Shown piece after piece: positions 42,800-55,983 of a stretch of 64,000 bases of DNA. Where the stretch lies: assembly GCF_014898815.1 (NCBI RefSeq), contig NW_026515408.1, positions 1-64,000 of the forward strand, written 5' to 3'. Under the pieces are notes generated by a model, which did no database searches, was not told where the DNA came from, and worked only from the letters and a program-made list of their open reading frames with translations. The DNA comes from Panonychus citri (taxonomy: Eukaryota > Arthropoda > Arachnida > Trombidiformes > Tetranychidae). How positions within the stretch are numbered: position 1 is the stretch's first letter; each line of letters starts with the position of its first letter. The position numbers and the translations under genes are program-made.

Positions 42800-42965
42800 G
42801 TCACATCATAATCCAACAATTTATAAATCAAGTGATTTAAGTTCCTCTGAACCGGATCATAACCTTGTGTTTCTATGGTTAAATTATCTCAATTAACTGA
42901 TTCAAATCCTTGATTAAATAATTTCTTTCGTTGATTCAATTGTCTTAAAATCGACGATGATTTGC
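42800..42965 (+). repeat. Duplicate of ABCG upstream DNA
   Basis: gatttgtcacatcataatcc through gattcaaatcct is nearly identical to 50488-50625, upstream of the ABCG gene. It shows that relic cassettes were copied with their flanks. Confidence 0.8.
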
Positions 42966-43755
42966 TCATTTGGACCTTAACAAGCAGTCGAGTTTCATTA
43001 GCAACATCTCTTAGCCTCAGTATCTTCATTTAATTGGGTCCATATTTAATTATAAAAAACTAACGGTTTTACAAAAGAATTAAGCTTTTTATTGAAAAAA
43101 TAAAATGGCGTCTACTTGGTTTCCTTTTCAAACTCAAGACATTTGATTGATTCTATCGGTTTAGTAAATCTTTTGTTTTTGCTAGTGGATTAAACTTTGC
43201 TTCAAGTTGATTAAGAGCTTAGAAATTGGTAAATTTGGACGATACCGACTTAATCATTAGGTCCAAAGATATTAAATTAATATTATTAATGATCTAATAA
43301 AACTCGTATTGTGATATGACTAACAAATTAAAAGTCGATTACGAATTTGTTGAAAGCCTAATGTGAAAGTATTGATGACCAATTCATCACCAAATCAAAA
43401 AAAGCTAATTACTAATCGAATTAGAAACCAAACAAAGACATTTCGTCATCCATTAAATGAGCAACAATAAGCAAATGAAGATCCGTTTGATTGAAAACTG
43501 ATCAAACAATTAATTTGTTTGCATGAGATCGGGGAAATTTCTAATTATTTATTGATCAGAACTAATCATTTCTGTTTTACAAGTAATTCATTTATGATTT
43601 GTACGTGTTAATGAGTTAGATGGTTTTATTGAATTGAATTTAAGCAATAATGAAATATGAAAGTGAAAATTATCACGTACATTAAAAAAAGTAGACCAAA
43701 CTTAATTTTGTTTCAATTGATTAAACATCAATATTTTAAATTGATTGGTAATTAG
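42966..43755. other. Intergenic, partial BTB 3' flank similarity
   Basis: AT-rich. Some blocks of the BTB 3' flank are recognisable (tttacaaaagaattaagctt, gaatttgttgaaagcc), but diverged. No gene seen. Confidence 0.5.
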
Positions 43756-45533
43756 TTATTGGTCAAAATCAATTGGTAAACAAATGGATGCAATTGCGAT
43801 CATCTTTTCAGGAGATTCAATTTTAGACATTAATTGCCAATAGTCTGTATCATCGATATAAGAATAGATCATTTTCGTTTCCTTGTTACAAATAAGAAGT
43901 GAATTTTCATGAGAAATCAGCTCAATATGATCAAGAGAATCGCTCTCGATGAAATCTTTTAGGAACGAGAAGTCAAGTACTATTGATGCATCCATGCCAA
44001 CTCTATGTCCATCCACATGCTGCCGACGGAAATCACGTTTAGTCAAAAAGCACAAGATCTTTTGCGAACCTGAATACTTATCTGGTTTCGATAACAAACA
44101 GGACCGAGTTTGAACTGGTCCTTGGGATTCACAAGAAGACGATTTTCGATAATCAAGAGACGGGCAATAATAAGGCTTATTCACTAGCATATCAGATTCA
44201 TTATTACGGCAAGATTCATTATGACCACAAGATTTGCTGTCCCAATCGGACCAATCAACTTGCTTAGAGCATCGACAATTAGTTCTAGCAGATTCAACAA
44301 ATTTAATTGTTCCATCACAAATTGCTTCCAAGTGCTCACCAAGAAAAATGGCTTCCAAACGTTTCATGTTAACATTAGCACAAATATTATTAATAGATCC
44401 ACTTTGCGAGTCTCTGATTTTTATATAAGTACTGAGGATGTGAAAATAAGAGTATTTAGTTTTACATATTATGTTTTCAATAAGAACTAATATACTCACT
44501 TATCAGTTTTAATATCATGAGCGAAATATTTGTAAACTTGACCATAATAAGAATCGTCATCACCAAACATTTCAAGATATTTGAATTTCTTTCCGATCAA
44601 ATCAACTCGAATACCTTTATGACCACAAGCATAGATAATATCGACAATGTGATTAGCTTCGATCAGAGAAGTGGACATTGTTTCATCTCGAGTGAATTGA
44701 CCATATTTAGTCCAGAGGTTTGATTTTGATAAACGCCGAATATTAATTTTATCTTTGCCCAGTTCATAAATTGCGACCAATGACTTGTTATATTGTCGAT
44801 TAATCATACAATCAAATTGGCAGAATTCTGGTAGACAGGCACGGGGAGGTTGCTTCTTCGATGGTGGAGTATCGGGAGTGAATCCAGAAGCTTTAAGCGT
44901 CGAGGCGACAATTTTAATCTCTTCATCGTTCAAACGACTAAAATTGATGAATTTCATGAGTTGAGGTAGATATTGTTTCCGGGCCTTTTTATTAAAAAAG
45001 ATCCATCGCTTAATGGCTTCGTATATTTGATGCTCGGAAGAAACAACCAAATTCAACTTCAAAATTCGTTCCAATAAAGCGACAGGAAATTTCAGAAATG
45101 CTCGTGTGCGAGTAATTGGAAGGAAAAATTTCGCAATAAAGGAATTGAGCTTTTCGTCAGCAAACATTTCAGGGGATTTACGTTTCTCATAAAAATCCAA
45201 GAACTCATTCAAAAGTTTTATGTTAAAATTCGATTTGTAGAAATCATAATATTTCTGTTTAATTTCGTCCATTCCAAGGTAATCAGTAATTTCCATCATT
45301 AAAAAGGCACTTTCAATAGAAATCGATAGATGACCATCCAGAATAAACTCGATAATATTATCGAATGAACTTTCATCAAGATCAAGTTCTATCACGGCAC
45401 AATTAGAATTGGAGAATAATTTCACAAAGTAAGGAATCGATGATAACTTTTGTTTAGAAATCTCATAAGATTTTTTTCGGTTCACAATTGTAACTTTCAT
45501 ATTTTCATTCAATGATGTCATTTGATCTTCCAT
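43756..45533 (-). CDS. BTB-BACK domain protein, intact (copy 8)
   Basis: Minus strand: exon 1 44500-45533, exon 2 43756-44431, predicted 569 aa. The 68-bp intron has donor GTGAGT and acceptor CTCAG. Exon 1: MEDQMTSLNENMK, BTB (lacks the DTT of other copies, SNCAVIELDLDE), BACK-like KLNSFIAKFFLP, PEFCQFDC and YACGHKGIRVDL, where others have YDSGRKGIR. Exon 2 is longer and has extra Cys (CSKQVDWSDW, CGHNESC) before YCPSLDYRKSSSC. Like the rest it ends with an IASICLP-type tail. It has a clean promoter module upstream and is one of the best candidates for a working gene. Confidence 0.88.
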
Positions 45534-45603
45534 CTTGAGGCAGTTTGATATTCACTTGAAAGAAATTAAATATTAAATAACCCTTTTAACAAAAGAACTA
45601 AGC

Positions 45604-45646
45604 TTTTTATAGCAAAGACAGAGAAAAGAAAATTATGTCCACTAGG
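45604..45646 (-). promoter_or_regulatory. Core promoter module of copy 8
   Basis: Minus strand: CCTAGTGGACATAATTTTC, a CT-rich run, then TATAAAAA, 71 bp upstream of the ATG at 45533. Near-identical spacing to copies 1 and 10. Confidence 0.7.
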
Positions 45647-46047
45647 TTTTCTCTATAAGCGCAATACATTTCGCAATCTACAAATAGAAGCGCGAATCTG
45701 AAAATTGAGAAGATCAATTGTTATCCTGATGATGCATTTGATTTTGGCTTAATTGTCTCCTTAGTCTGTTCAATTTCTCAATTTGTGAATTAATAGAAAT
45801 TGTGTTGATGAATCTTCATATTATTAATATTTACCAATCAAAGCTAATCGTATTCACTATTGATAATAAAGATGAACTTCATTTATGATTTTTACGTGTT
45901 AATGAGTTGGATGGTTTTAATGGAATTGAATTAAGAAGCAACAATAAAATATGAAAGTGAAAATTATCACATACATTAAGAAAAGTCAATCAAACTTAAT
46001 TGTTTCAAGTGATTGAACATTAATGTTTTAAATTGAGCGACAATTAG

Positions 46048-47771
46048 TTATTGTTCTCGATCAAAGGCAAATAGATCGATGCAATCGTAATCATCTTTTC
46101 AGGAGATTCAATTTTAGACATCAATTTCCAATAGTCTGTGTCTTTCACATAGGAATAGATCATTTTCGTTTCCTTGTTACAAATAAGAAGTGAATTTTCA
46201 TGAGAAATCAGCTCAATATGATCAAGAGAATCGCTTCGATGAATTCTTTCAGGAACAAATGGTCAAGTAATTTTATGTTACTCTTATGTTCTAGTAAAAA
46301 CTGTCGACGGAAATCACGTTTTGTCAAAATGTACAAAACTTTTTGCAATTCTGAATCGTTATTCTGCTTCAATAATAGACATGAACGAGTTTGAACCGCT
46401 GCTTGGAATTCACAACAAGATAGTTTTCGATAATCCAAAGACTGGAGATAATAATAAGATTTTTCGCAACAATCAGAATCGTCAGAAAAAATAGATTCAT
46501 CACTACAGCTTTCATCGCCAAAACCGATAGAATCAATGTGATCTCCATGTCCATAGCAAATTCCTTCCAAGTGATCACCTAGAGAAATGGCTTCCAAACG
46601 TTGTACAATGAAACGTGCATAACGCGATTCACTCGAATTTTTGATCTTTACACAAGTACTAAGATTGTGAGAAAGATGGAGAATGAATAATTAGTATGAT
46701 AATGTAATCACTAAGAATCAATAAATATACTCACTTTTTAGGACGAGTATCATGGGTGATATATCTGTAAACTTGACCATAATAAGAATCGTCACCACCA
46801 AACATTTTGAGATATTTGAATTTCTTTGAAATCAAATCTACTCGAATACCTTTTCTTCCGGAATCATAGATTATATCGACGATATGATCAGCCTCAATCA
46901 GAGAAGTGGACATTGTCTCATCTCGAGTGAATTGACCATATTTAGTCCAGAGGTGCGAACTTAAACACAAGCGTCGAATATTAATTTTATCTTCATCTAA
47001 TTCAAAAACTGAGATCAACGACTTGTAATAGTGTCGATCAATTTTACAATCAGATTGGCAGAATTTTGGTAGACAAGCATGTGGAGAATGTGAAGTATCA
47101 ACAGCGAGCTCAGAATTTTTGAGCTTTGCGGTTACAATTGCCATCTCACTGTCTTTTAGATGACAAAGATTAACGAGTTTAATGAGGCGAGGTAGACATT
47201 GATTTCTTTCTTTTTCGTCGAATTTGATCCATCGGTCAATAGCTTCAACTATTTGATACTCATAAGAAACAATCAATTTTAGTTTTAATATGCGTTCTAA
47301 TAGAGAAACAGAAAATTTTCGAAATGCAATTGTATGAGAAATTGGAAGAAAATACTTTCCGATGAAAGAATTGAGCTTCTCAACAGTAAACATTTCAGGA
47401 GATTTACGTTTCTCATAAAAATCCAAGAACTCTTCCAATGATTTGATGTTGAAATTTGATTTGTAGAAATCATAATATTTCTGTTTAATTTCGTCCATTC
47501 CGAGATAATCAGCAGTTTCTACCATAGATAAAGCACTTTCAATGGAAATCGATAGATGATTATCCAGAATAAACTCGATAATATTATCAAATGAACTTTC
47601 ATCAAGGTCAAGTTCTATTTTGGTTGTATCACAATTAGAATGGGAAAATAATTTCACAAAATAAGGAATGGATGATAGCTTTTGTTTAGAAATTTCGTAA
47701 GATTTTTTTCGGTTCACAATTGTCACATTAGTATCTTCATCTAATGTTATCCACTGATCTTCCATCTTCAC
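46048..47771 (-). pseudogene. BTB-BACK gene, exon 1 intact, exon 2 frameshifted (copy 9)
   Basis: Minus strand: exon 1 46735-47765 (ATG of MEDQWITLDEDTN; an upstream in-frame ATG at 47771) is open, with BTB, BACK-like KLNSFIGKYFLP, PKFCQSDC and YDSGRKGIRVDL. Donor is GTGAGT. Exon 2 46048-46658 (acceptor CTTAG) is open to LKEFIEAIL, where one base is missing at about 46233 (cgcttcgatg against cgcttccgatg), destroying GSDSLDHIELI. The following frame to DREQ is recognisable. As in copy 7, only exon 2 is hit. Confidence 0.82.
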
Positions 47772-48415
47772 GTATTTTATAGTTCACTAAGCATAAAAAA
47801 TTAATAACCTTTCGATAAAGAAATTAATAAAGAAGTAAGTTCGTATAGACAAAACAGACAAAAGAAAATGGCGTCCACGAGGTTTTCACTTTAACTTTGA
47901 AGTTCAAATCAATGACTGATTATTAATAATAATTGGATGACTCAATCATCTCTCTACTCTTTGATCCGAACCCATGACATCTCGAAGCGCGAATTTGAAA
48001 ATTAAGAATTTATTTAATTAAATTAGAATTAGTGAAGTAACAAAAAGTTCTAATAGCAATAAAAAAGACTCAATCAATTGTTTGAAATCAATTTCATTGT
48101 ACGGATTCTTAGTAATTCATTTCATTTCACTACTTATCATGTGGGCTCTAGATGTTTTTCAATTCTAAGCTGCCAATACATTGGTAGGAATAATGGTCCT
48201 TTATTGTTGTTAGTTGATTTAATTATTTACGATTGTGAGAAAGGAAAATAGAGAGAATTAGAAAACAATGAACGATAGTAGAACGTGCTGAACTGTGGCT
48301 TTGAGAAGTTGAAATAAATATTAATCAAATCGTCATATAAAATCCAAACAATTCAGCTATTTTGTTGGTTTTCTTTTCACAATTAATCAAAAACAACTTG
48401 ACCGACATGGTCCAC
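47772..48415. other. Upstream region of copy 9 and intergenic DNA
   Basis: Includes a weak promoter module on the minus strand (CCTCGTGGACGCCATTTTC at about 47858-47876, then a diverged TATA). Otherwise AT-rich with nothing recognised. Confidence 0.5.
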
Positions 48416-48814
48416 ATTTCGTCTATGGAAGTTTAACCTAAACTCAATTTTAATATTTCAAGGTCAAGGTCATAAAGGTTACTCATGTAAGAGCGCACCT
48501 GAAGGTCGTTTGAAGAACTTTTTGAGAACTAGAGATTTTTTCAAGCCTACCTGTGATCTTTTATCATTTCTTCACTTACAAGGCATGATTCAATTTGCTT
48601 TCTGTAAAAAGTTACCTAAAGTAAATGATTTTGTCTTAGCGCGATAACAAGGTTGCTTTGTGATATTATTTTTTTGACTTCACGGCCAGGCTTTAAAAAA
48701 TTTCTGGTTTTCAAAAAGTTCTTCAAACGACATAAAAGTGCGTTCTTTCATGAATAACCTTTATGACCTTGAAATATGACAATTGAGTATCGGTTAAACT
48801 TCCATAGACGAAAT
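48416..48814. mobile_element. Foldback-type MITE
   Basis: The arms start ATTTCGTCTATGGAAGTTTA and the inverse, and match for about 110 bp: tatttcaaggtca, tcataaaggtta, gtcgtttgaagaactttttg. The centre is about 170 bp with no open frame. Target duplication unclear. Confidence 0.75.
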
Positions 48815-49291
48815 TTTATTGTTTGTGTTACTTACGTAAAGATGTATAGAACAAATTTGAATGAACACCAGTGAGTGTCTATGGATGTGGAGATAATGAA
48901 CCACGACGACATAACAATCGATCTCGAGGACTTGACCAGAAGGGTAAATGCCATTCCCGGTCGCGACACAGAAAATCGAACCTTGGACCAAGTAAAAAAG
49001 TATCTTAAACGTGGATTTGAAAAAAAGCTGAAGGTAACGATAAATATCGTCCTAGATTACAATAACTGTTCAGTGATGGAACCACTAATCAACTTACCCA
49101 TTGTCCCCTTTTTAACTTTCATTTTTGTTTCCATTTCACAATCTAAATAAACAAGGTTACTTCCAATTGTTTTTTATCCATTATTGATTAACTCAAAAAT
49201 TGATTATAATAAACAATCTAATATCATCATTATTGTGTAGTTATTTATTTGTTTCTCCAATTTTTAATAAGCCAAATTGTAAGTTTTTATT

Positions 49292-49545
49292 TGAATGATA
49301 TACATTTGCATCAGTATTGGAAATGAGTATGAAAGTTTGGTTTCTTCAATGGGGGAAACACTGTATTTAACTCATGAACTGTTATCTGCTCCATCGATTG
49401 ATGTTCCGATTAGATTCATAAGAGATAATATCGTTTATAAAGAAATGGGCTCTAATCCTAAACCAAGTATTCGGAATCTCAGCCGATTTCAAATTATTTT
49501 TGATTTTCTGTTTTCAAATGAACCGCTTCCATTTAATAGATGACG
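49292..49545 (+). pseudogene. Fragment of the 61161 gene family
   Basis: An open 82-codon piece includes LTHELLSAPSIDVPIRFIRD and IVYKEMGSNPKPSI. This parallels LTYKLLPAPSVDVPIGFIRD and IIYEELNSNPNQ at 62260-62360. It lacks both ends of the full gene, so it is a relic. Confidence 0.8.
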
Positions 49546-50858
49546 AAATCATTTCGTCGAAATGTTTATGTTTTCATAATCTGATTGATTTGATGATATC
49601 TTGCAATACAAATTGTCTGTTGACAGTTAATTAATAGTAACATCATTGATTTGGTGAGAAATTCAATTAATTAAATTAATCAGCAACAACATTTGGCAAA
49701 GTCCACTTTTTATCCGATTATATTAATTATGTGGTTAGTTAATTTTTCAAATTGTGATAATTAAACTGTGATGGATAATCAAACCAAAATATCAACACAA
49801 TTTTCCGGTATAAATGATTAAACTACAATAATGTTGATCTTTATCAAGATTTAATGAAACAAATTGAATCTAATTCTGATTAATTGCTGGTAAGTGAAGA
49901 CATTACATGTTTATCTTTGGATCAGCTGAATTTGAATTGAAATTCAATCGCTACTAAAATGGAAAATGACTTAAATAAGAAAAAATATTCTAATTGTCAT
50001 TGAAACACTTTCTCCATTAAATATTATCAATAAGAAATAAGAAGAGTCGGTCAACTTGATTGGGTCAGTTTCTTAGCTCCTTCCCGTATAAATTGGCTTC
50101 GGTGATTCATGTTAATCTACTGGAGAATCGATTGATAAATTCAATTGTTTAATTTATCGTAAGCCACAAGAATGCCAAACCCATTTGGATTAATTGGATT
50201 CTGGAAATAAATCTTGAAAGAGAACAAACGAAATCTACTAAATTAATTTTCGATTGACTCGTTGGTTGATTATCTCTAGTTAAGGAGTTAATTTTATTCT
50301 GATTACCATCAAAGATTAAAATTGGATTATCTTATGTTATCCTTACCTGAGATTATTTGTCATAATTTCCCTTTCAATTGAAAGTGATACTATTTATAAA
50401 TAATTGATAAGATCGTTACCTTGATTGTACTTTCAATTGATCAACTATTTACCTCACTCGATGTTTCATTGTTGTTTGGAAAAAGCTAAGTGATTTGTCA
50501 CATCATAATCCAACAATTTATAAATCAAGTGATTTAAGTTCCTCTGAACCGGATCATAACCTTGTGTTTCTATGGTTAAATTATCTCAATTAACTGATTC
50601 AAATCCTCGATTAAATAACTTAGTCAAATTAATGAGATCACGAGGGCAGAAAGTGTAGAAAGTGTTTCAACTTTTTAATTAAGTAAATTTCATTTCCTTT
50701 CTTAATTTATTTAACCCTGATTCTTAAAAGTGTATCAATCTGTTGATCATTTCGCTGATTTAATTTAAATTAACGTGTTAACATTGTCGCAATAATAATA
50801 ATATCAAAGACAAAACATTCAACAGTCAACAATTAGACTTGATTGTGTTCAATTTAAA
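49546..50858. other. Intergenic upstream of the ABCG gene
   Basis: AT-rich DNA. 49620-49760 and 50488-50625 are duplicated upstream of the ABCG relic at 41260-41360 and at 42800. No gene or RNA seen. Confidence 0.5.
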
Positions 50859-53800
50859 ATGAAATCAGAAACTGATAAAAATATTTCATTAAGTTCAACC
50901 CACAATGGTTCATATAATACCTTTGATAATCCAATTTTTACCGTTACTGATGAGATTCAACCAACAATCAATGGTAACTTGAAAATTTTCTGCAATCAAT
51001 CAACAATTCATTAACAATTTATTCATTGTTCTGGTTTGTTAAACTGTTCAAAGTGTTCAATTTGATAGTCGCTAACATCGGACTTAGTGTTAATATCTTG
51101 ATTCAATTACATTGATGAGAATGAGTTTGTGTATTCAATTCAATTAAAACTAATCCAATTGATCAACTAAATAACTTTCAACTTTTTCTACAGGAATGAA
51201 CAATAATTCAACTCTACCTCGGGATAATCATATGAATCCTTATGTTGATTTCAAGCCGATTTCAATTGGTTGGGATAATCTTAATGTCCATTCCAAAGCC
51301 TCGTCCAGATTAAGCAATTTTCTGGGTAATCCAAAGGAATCAGTTCATATTATCCGAAATGGTGAGTTGTAGGTGTAAATCTACTCATATTGATCACTTT
51401 TAACACAATTGATACAATTTTTTGAGATTAGATAGATTTAATTGTTCAGTCACTTGACAATTAGTTGTATTATCTTGATGTCCTTCATATCCTTCATTGT
51501 TAATAGTTAACTAACCTTTGCTACTTTGATTGACATAATTACTTTTTATTTTTGATACTTTTTTTGTTTCTCTCATCAAATGTAAATCAAGTTAATCTGA
51601 AAATGATTATCTCTCATGAGTGGATACTTTGCTGAAATTATCATGACAGAATCACTTGTCACCTTCATGATTTTTATTTCAATGTATTAATTTTTTTTAC
51701 CTTAATTGTTCAATAGTTTCTGGTTATGTTGAACCGGGTAATTTATTGGCTATTCTTGGCCCATCAGGAGCAGGTAATTCAGTATATTTATTAGTTGATC
51801 TGGTTGGTTTTTTGTTCCATTATTAACAAATTGTTTCTTTAATTGTTTAGGTAAAACAACTTTACTCAATGTATTGACTGGTCAAAATTTAAGAACGTTA
51901 TTGTCGATGGTCAAGTTTTGTTGAACAACGAGCCAACTACCATTCAGAAACTATCCAAGTATTCATCTTATGTTCAACAAGATGATCTATTTTTTGGTTA
52001 TCTCACTGTTAAGGAACATTTAAAATTTCAATTGAAAATGCGAAGTCCAGTCAAACTGACCAGTAGTCAGATCAATTCCAAGATTGATCAGCTTCTTGAA
52101 AGAGTAGGTGGTCAATATTGACTCCATGTACAATATCAATAGTCTATTATTTGATTTGTTTCTGTTTCTATTATCAGTTGGGTCTCTCAAAAGTTGCCGA
52201 CTCCAGGATTGCTTGTGAGAAAACTGGTCAACGGTTATCAGGGGGAGAGAGGAAGCGGCTCTCTATTGCTACAGAGGTGAATTAACTAATAATTAATTTC
52301 TAATTAGTTGTGTGAGTGATCAATTTGCTTTTTCTTGGCATCAGATTATCATGGATCCACCGATACTCTTCTGTGATGAACCAACTTCGGGAATCGATTC
52401 ATTCATGGCTCTGAGTGTAATTTCAGTTCTAAAGTCATTGGCGTCCGAGCAACGAACTATCATTTGTACCATTCATCAGCCTTCGTCCGAAATATTTAAA
52501 TTGTTTGATAAAATTATGCTTATTGCTGATGGTCGACTTGCATTTTTTGGTACCTCTGGTCAAGCGATTGATTTTTTCTCATCAAATGGTCTAGTCTGTC
52601 CATCTAATTATAATCCACCCGATTTTTTCATTCAAAAACTGTCCATAGATCCTGGTAACGAGCAACAGTGTCGATCTAAAATTAATGTAAGTTAATTTAC
52701 TCTAAACAATCAATACCAATTTACTAATTTCAATTCATTATTAATATTGTTCAAGATGATCTGTGATGCTTACAAGAAAACTGGTCAGTTCCAAAAAATG
52801 GAGTCAAAAATTAAATCCGATGAACAATTAATCAATAACAGTCAGTTAATGGACAATTCAGTACCTCTAAATTCACGAGTTTATAAACAAGGGATCTGGA
52901 CACAATTTCGATTATTATTATGGAGATCTGTGTTAGTTGACCTTCGAGATCCAATGATGACCGTTGCACGAATTTTCAACACATTGGTGAGGATTTTTAG
53001 TTATTAATATTAATAAGTAACATTTTCCATTAATTAATTGCAAATGTAATGATTTTTTCCTCTTAGTTTTCCGTTGGTTTGGTCAGTTTAGTTTATTGGA
53101 GACAAGATTACAACCAAGAAGGCATAATGAATATCAATGGTGCCCTTTTTTTGCTAATCGTCAATGCAAATTTTCAAGTGTATTTGTTGTGATTAATGTA
53201 AGAAACAATTAGTTATCATTTAACTCGCAATTATTCATTGATTGATTGTCTGTTCTGTCTTTGTTTTCATCCAGGCCTTCTGTCAAGAAACACCAATATT
53301 TCTGCGAGAACACGGTGCAGGCCTGTATCGGGTTAGCATCTACTTTTTGGCTCGGACATTAGCTGACCAACCGTATTTCATACTTCTTCCTGTTCTAACT
53401 TGGTCAATAAGTTACTATGCAGTTGGATTGTATGACAATCTCTATGCTTTCATGATCGGAAACTTGGTCAGTATTCTGATTGTCAATGCAGCTTCGGGAT
53501 TCGGGTATTTTATTTCAGCGATTTCGAGTGGAACCACTATGGCCCTTGAATTGTCGTCTCCGTTACAAGCACCATTAATTTTACTCGGTGGTACTTTTTT
53601 AAATGCCGCGTAAGTTATTGGATAAACAGTGAATTCGCAATCTAATCAAATTTTTCCGTTTCCCGTTTCCTCAATTTCAGAACTATTCCTGCCTGGTTAA
53701 GATGGATCAAGTATTTCTCATGGATTTATTATTCAAATGAGATTCTACTAATAAACCAATGGGAAGATGTGACCTCCATTGATTGTGATTACGAGACATC

Positions 53801-54014
53801 AAGTGTCAATAATATTCTTAATAGTACAACTTTACCCTCGAATGGAACCGTTCCCGGTCAGGGTTGCCTCGTTAATGGACCTCAAGTAATTGCTTCCGTT
53901 GGATTTGATAAGAAAAATCTACATTTTGATTACTGGATGTTGATTGTGGTCATTATCATTTTCCGTTTATTAGCTTATTTTGCATTACTTGTAAGAGCTA
54001 AATTACGAAATTAA
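50859..54014 (+). pseudogene. ABCG (white-type) half transporter, ten exons, two 1-nt frameshifts
   Basis: Exons inferred from GT/AG sites: 50859-50973, 51194-51361, 51717-51773, 51851-52103, 52178-52276, 52345-52686, 52756-52986, 53067-53197, 53275-53609, 53681-54014. The ABC domain has Walker A GPSGAGKTT split across exons 3/4, Q-loop YVQQDDLFFGYLTV, signature LSGGERKRLS, Walker B LFCDEPTSG and H-loop TIHQPSSEI. Exons 7-10 give the ABC2-type membrane domain. One base is missing at about 51893 and one at about 53172. With those two bases the exons total 2067 nt (688 aa plus stop), a normal ABCG length. So it is either a very young pseudogene or carries assembly errors. Role in the family: export of lipids or xenobiotics as a dimer. 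Confidence 0.82.
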
Positions 54015-54801
54015 TTGTTCGTCAACTTGATAGTATTATTAACCATTGTTTCTTGACTTTGTATTATTTTATATTTTCACAATTTATTGATTTCCATGTG
54101 AAATGGATCAAGTTTAAGAATCAATTTGATTGTGTAGAATTTGAATTTAGCAATTAAAATAATCGCAATTCTAATTGAATACTAATTATTACTATTAGTT
54201 ATTAGCAATTATTTGAACCAACGGTAATTATTATTAACTGAAGGTGCAATTATGACTATAACAATCAAGGATATAATTAAGATACAAAAATAAAGTTTTT
54301 TTATCAAGATTAAGAGCAATTAACGATCATATCAAGTGCAGGTTGGGTTTAATCAACTGACGTTTGATTAACTCTTTACTACAATTTAATTCACAATGAA
54401 AATGGTTTAGATTTTGTTGATTAAGTTTGATGAAATTGATGATTAAACATTGGGTGTATCAACATCCTGATCATTTAACTAATTGGAAATCATCTGGTTG
54501 ATCAAATAATTACCATTGATTATAATTAATTAATGGAAACCGTTTATGGGATTAATCATAGTCAAGGTTAAAAAATAATCAATCAGTAAAAGTAAATAAC
54601 AATTAATAGTATTAATTCTGGTTCATTCTTTGAATTATTCTGATTACATAATAATTAATTCATTGATAAAACTAAGACACTCCTTTGATTGTCATAAAAC
54701 TGTTTAAATGAATGATTTGTAGCTTAATTAACTCCCATTAAAGTGAATACTTTAGACGAGACAACAAGTAGAGTAACAATTAACTTTCAAACAACTGAAA
54801 C
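54015..54801. other. Intergenic, nothing recognised
   Basis: AT-rich spacer between the ABCG gene and the reductase; no repeats shared with the rest of the window were noticed. Confidence 0.5.
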
Positions 54802-55630
54802 ATGTCAACAATTAAAAAGTTGGTTATTTTTGGTGCTACCGGAAACACTGGATTAGCAACAGTATCCAAAGCAATTGAACAAGGTTTGATTCAATTCAAC
54901 TGTCAAGTTAATTGTGTCTTAATTGTGTATGAATTTGTTTCTCCTTTTAGGTTTTGAAGTTACCGCTTTTGTCCGAGACTCAAGTAAACTACCAAGTGAC
55001 CTTAAGGTTAATTCAACTGTTATCGGTGATGTGACCAATGGTGAAGATGTCGATAAGGCCGTTGAAGGTCAAGATGCTGTGATCATTGTCTTAGGAACTC
55101 GAACTGACCTTGGACCAACAACCGTTATGTCCGATGGAGCTCGAAACATTGTCGCTTCAATGAAAAAGTTTGGAGTCAAACGGATCTCTGTTTGTATCTC
55201 AGGTAAAATGAAACAACAATTAGTAGTTTAATTGTTACAATTAACTCTAAATTATTGTTATTTGATGTTTTTTCTTCAACTTTGATTAGCTTTCCTCTTC
55301 TGGGAGCCTGAAAAAATCCCACCACCAGTGATGAATATTCACCAAGATCATTTGAGAATGGAAAAAGTGATTAAAGAATCAGAATTAGATTGGATTATAT
55401 TGTGTCCACCTCATATTGACAGTAAGTAATTAATTGATTAATTAACTCTGGCTTGTGATTTAAAATGGTTATCAATTTGATCACTAGATGGTGATGGTAA
55501 AGGTAACTACAAATTGGTCAAGGAATCAGGAGTTGGACCTAAAATATCAAAACACGATTTAGGTGATTCATTAATTAAAGTTTTGCTCACTGATGAATAT
55601 CTTAACTCACGGATTGGATTGGGATATTAG
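54802..55630 (+). CDS. NAD(P)-binding flavin/biliverdin reductase-like protein
   Basis: Four exons: 54802-54883, 54951-55202, 55290-55421, 55488-55630, all GT/AG, 202 aa. The N-terminus KKLVIFGATGNTGL is the Rossmann GxxGxxG. AFVRDSSKLP, VIGDVTNGEDV, VIIVLGTR and RISVCISAFLFWEP follow the biliverdin reductase B/SDR-a5 pattern. CPPHID holds the conserved His. Such enzymes reduce flavins, biliverdin or quinones with NADPH in the cytosol. No lesion was found. It is the only unique-looking gene in the array and lies downstream of the ABCG gene on the same strand, with no sign of co-transcription. Confidence 0.9.
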
Positions 55631-55983
55631 TTAATCATTTCATGTGATCATTGATTGTTACCTAATCAAAACTGTCATCGTCATTTGATTTGGCCAATCA
55701 AACGGTTCTTAATTGTCAACTTTCCTAAGATTTCAATTGAAATAAACGTTGAATAATCTCAACAGCAATAATTTTCATATGTGATTTTCTGTATTCAGTC
55801 AGAAACTTTTTAAGTTTGGTTGTATAATCCTGTTAAAATATGCTATCAGAATCTTCTTTAATTGTTAATAATCATTGAGAAAATACTGCGAATTGAACAT
55901 TTCGGGCTCATTCGATAATAGAGTAGATTTCATTCTCAGAAATCATCAATTCTGCAAATCGTGACTCATCTATTTGTCACTAT
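55631..55983. other. Intergenic, nothing recognised
   Basis: AT-rich spacer before the duplicated BTB upstream block begins at 55984. Confidence 0.5.

Noticed and set aside
48875..49150. 91-codon plus-strand frame with acidic N-terminus
   Set aside because: No homologue in the window, no recognisable motif, abuts a foldback MITE; not enough support to call a gene.
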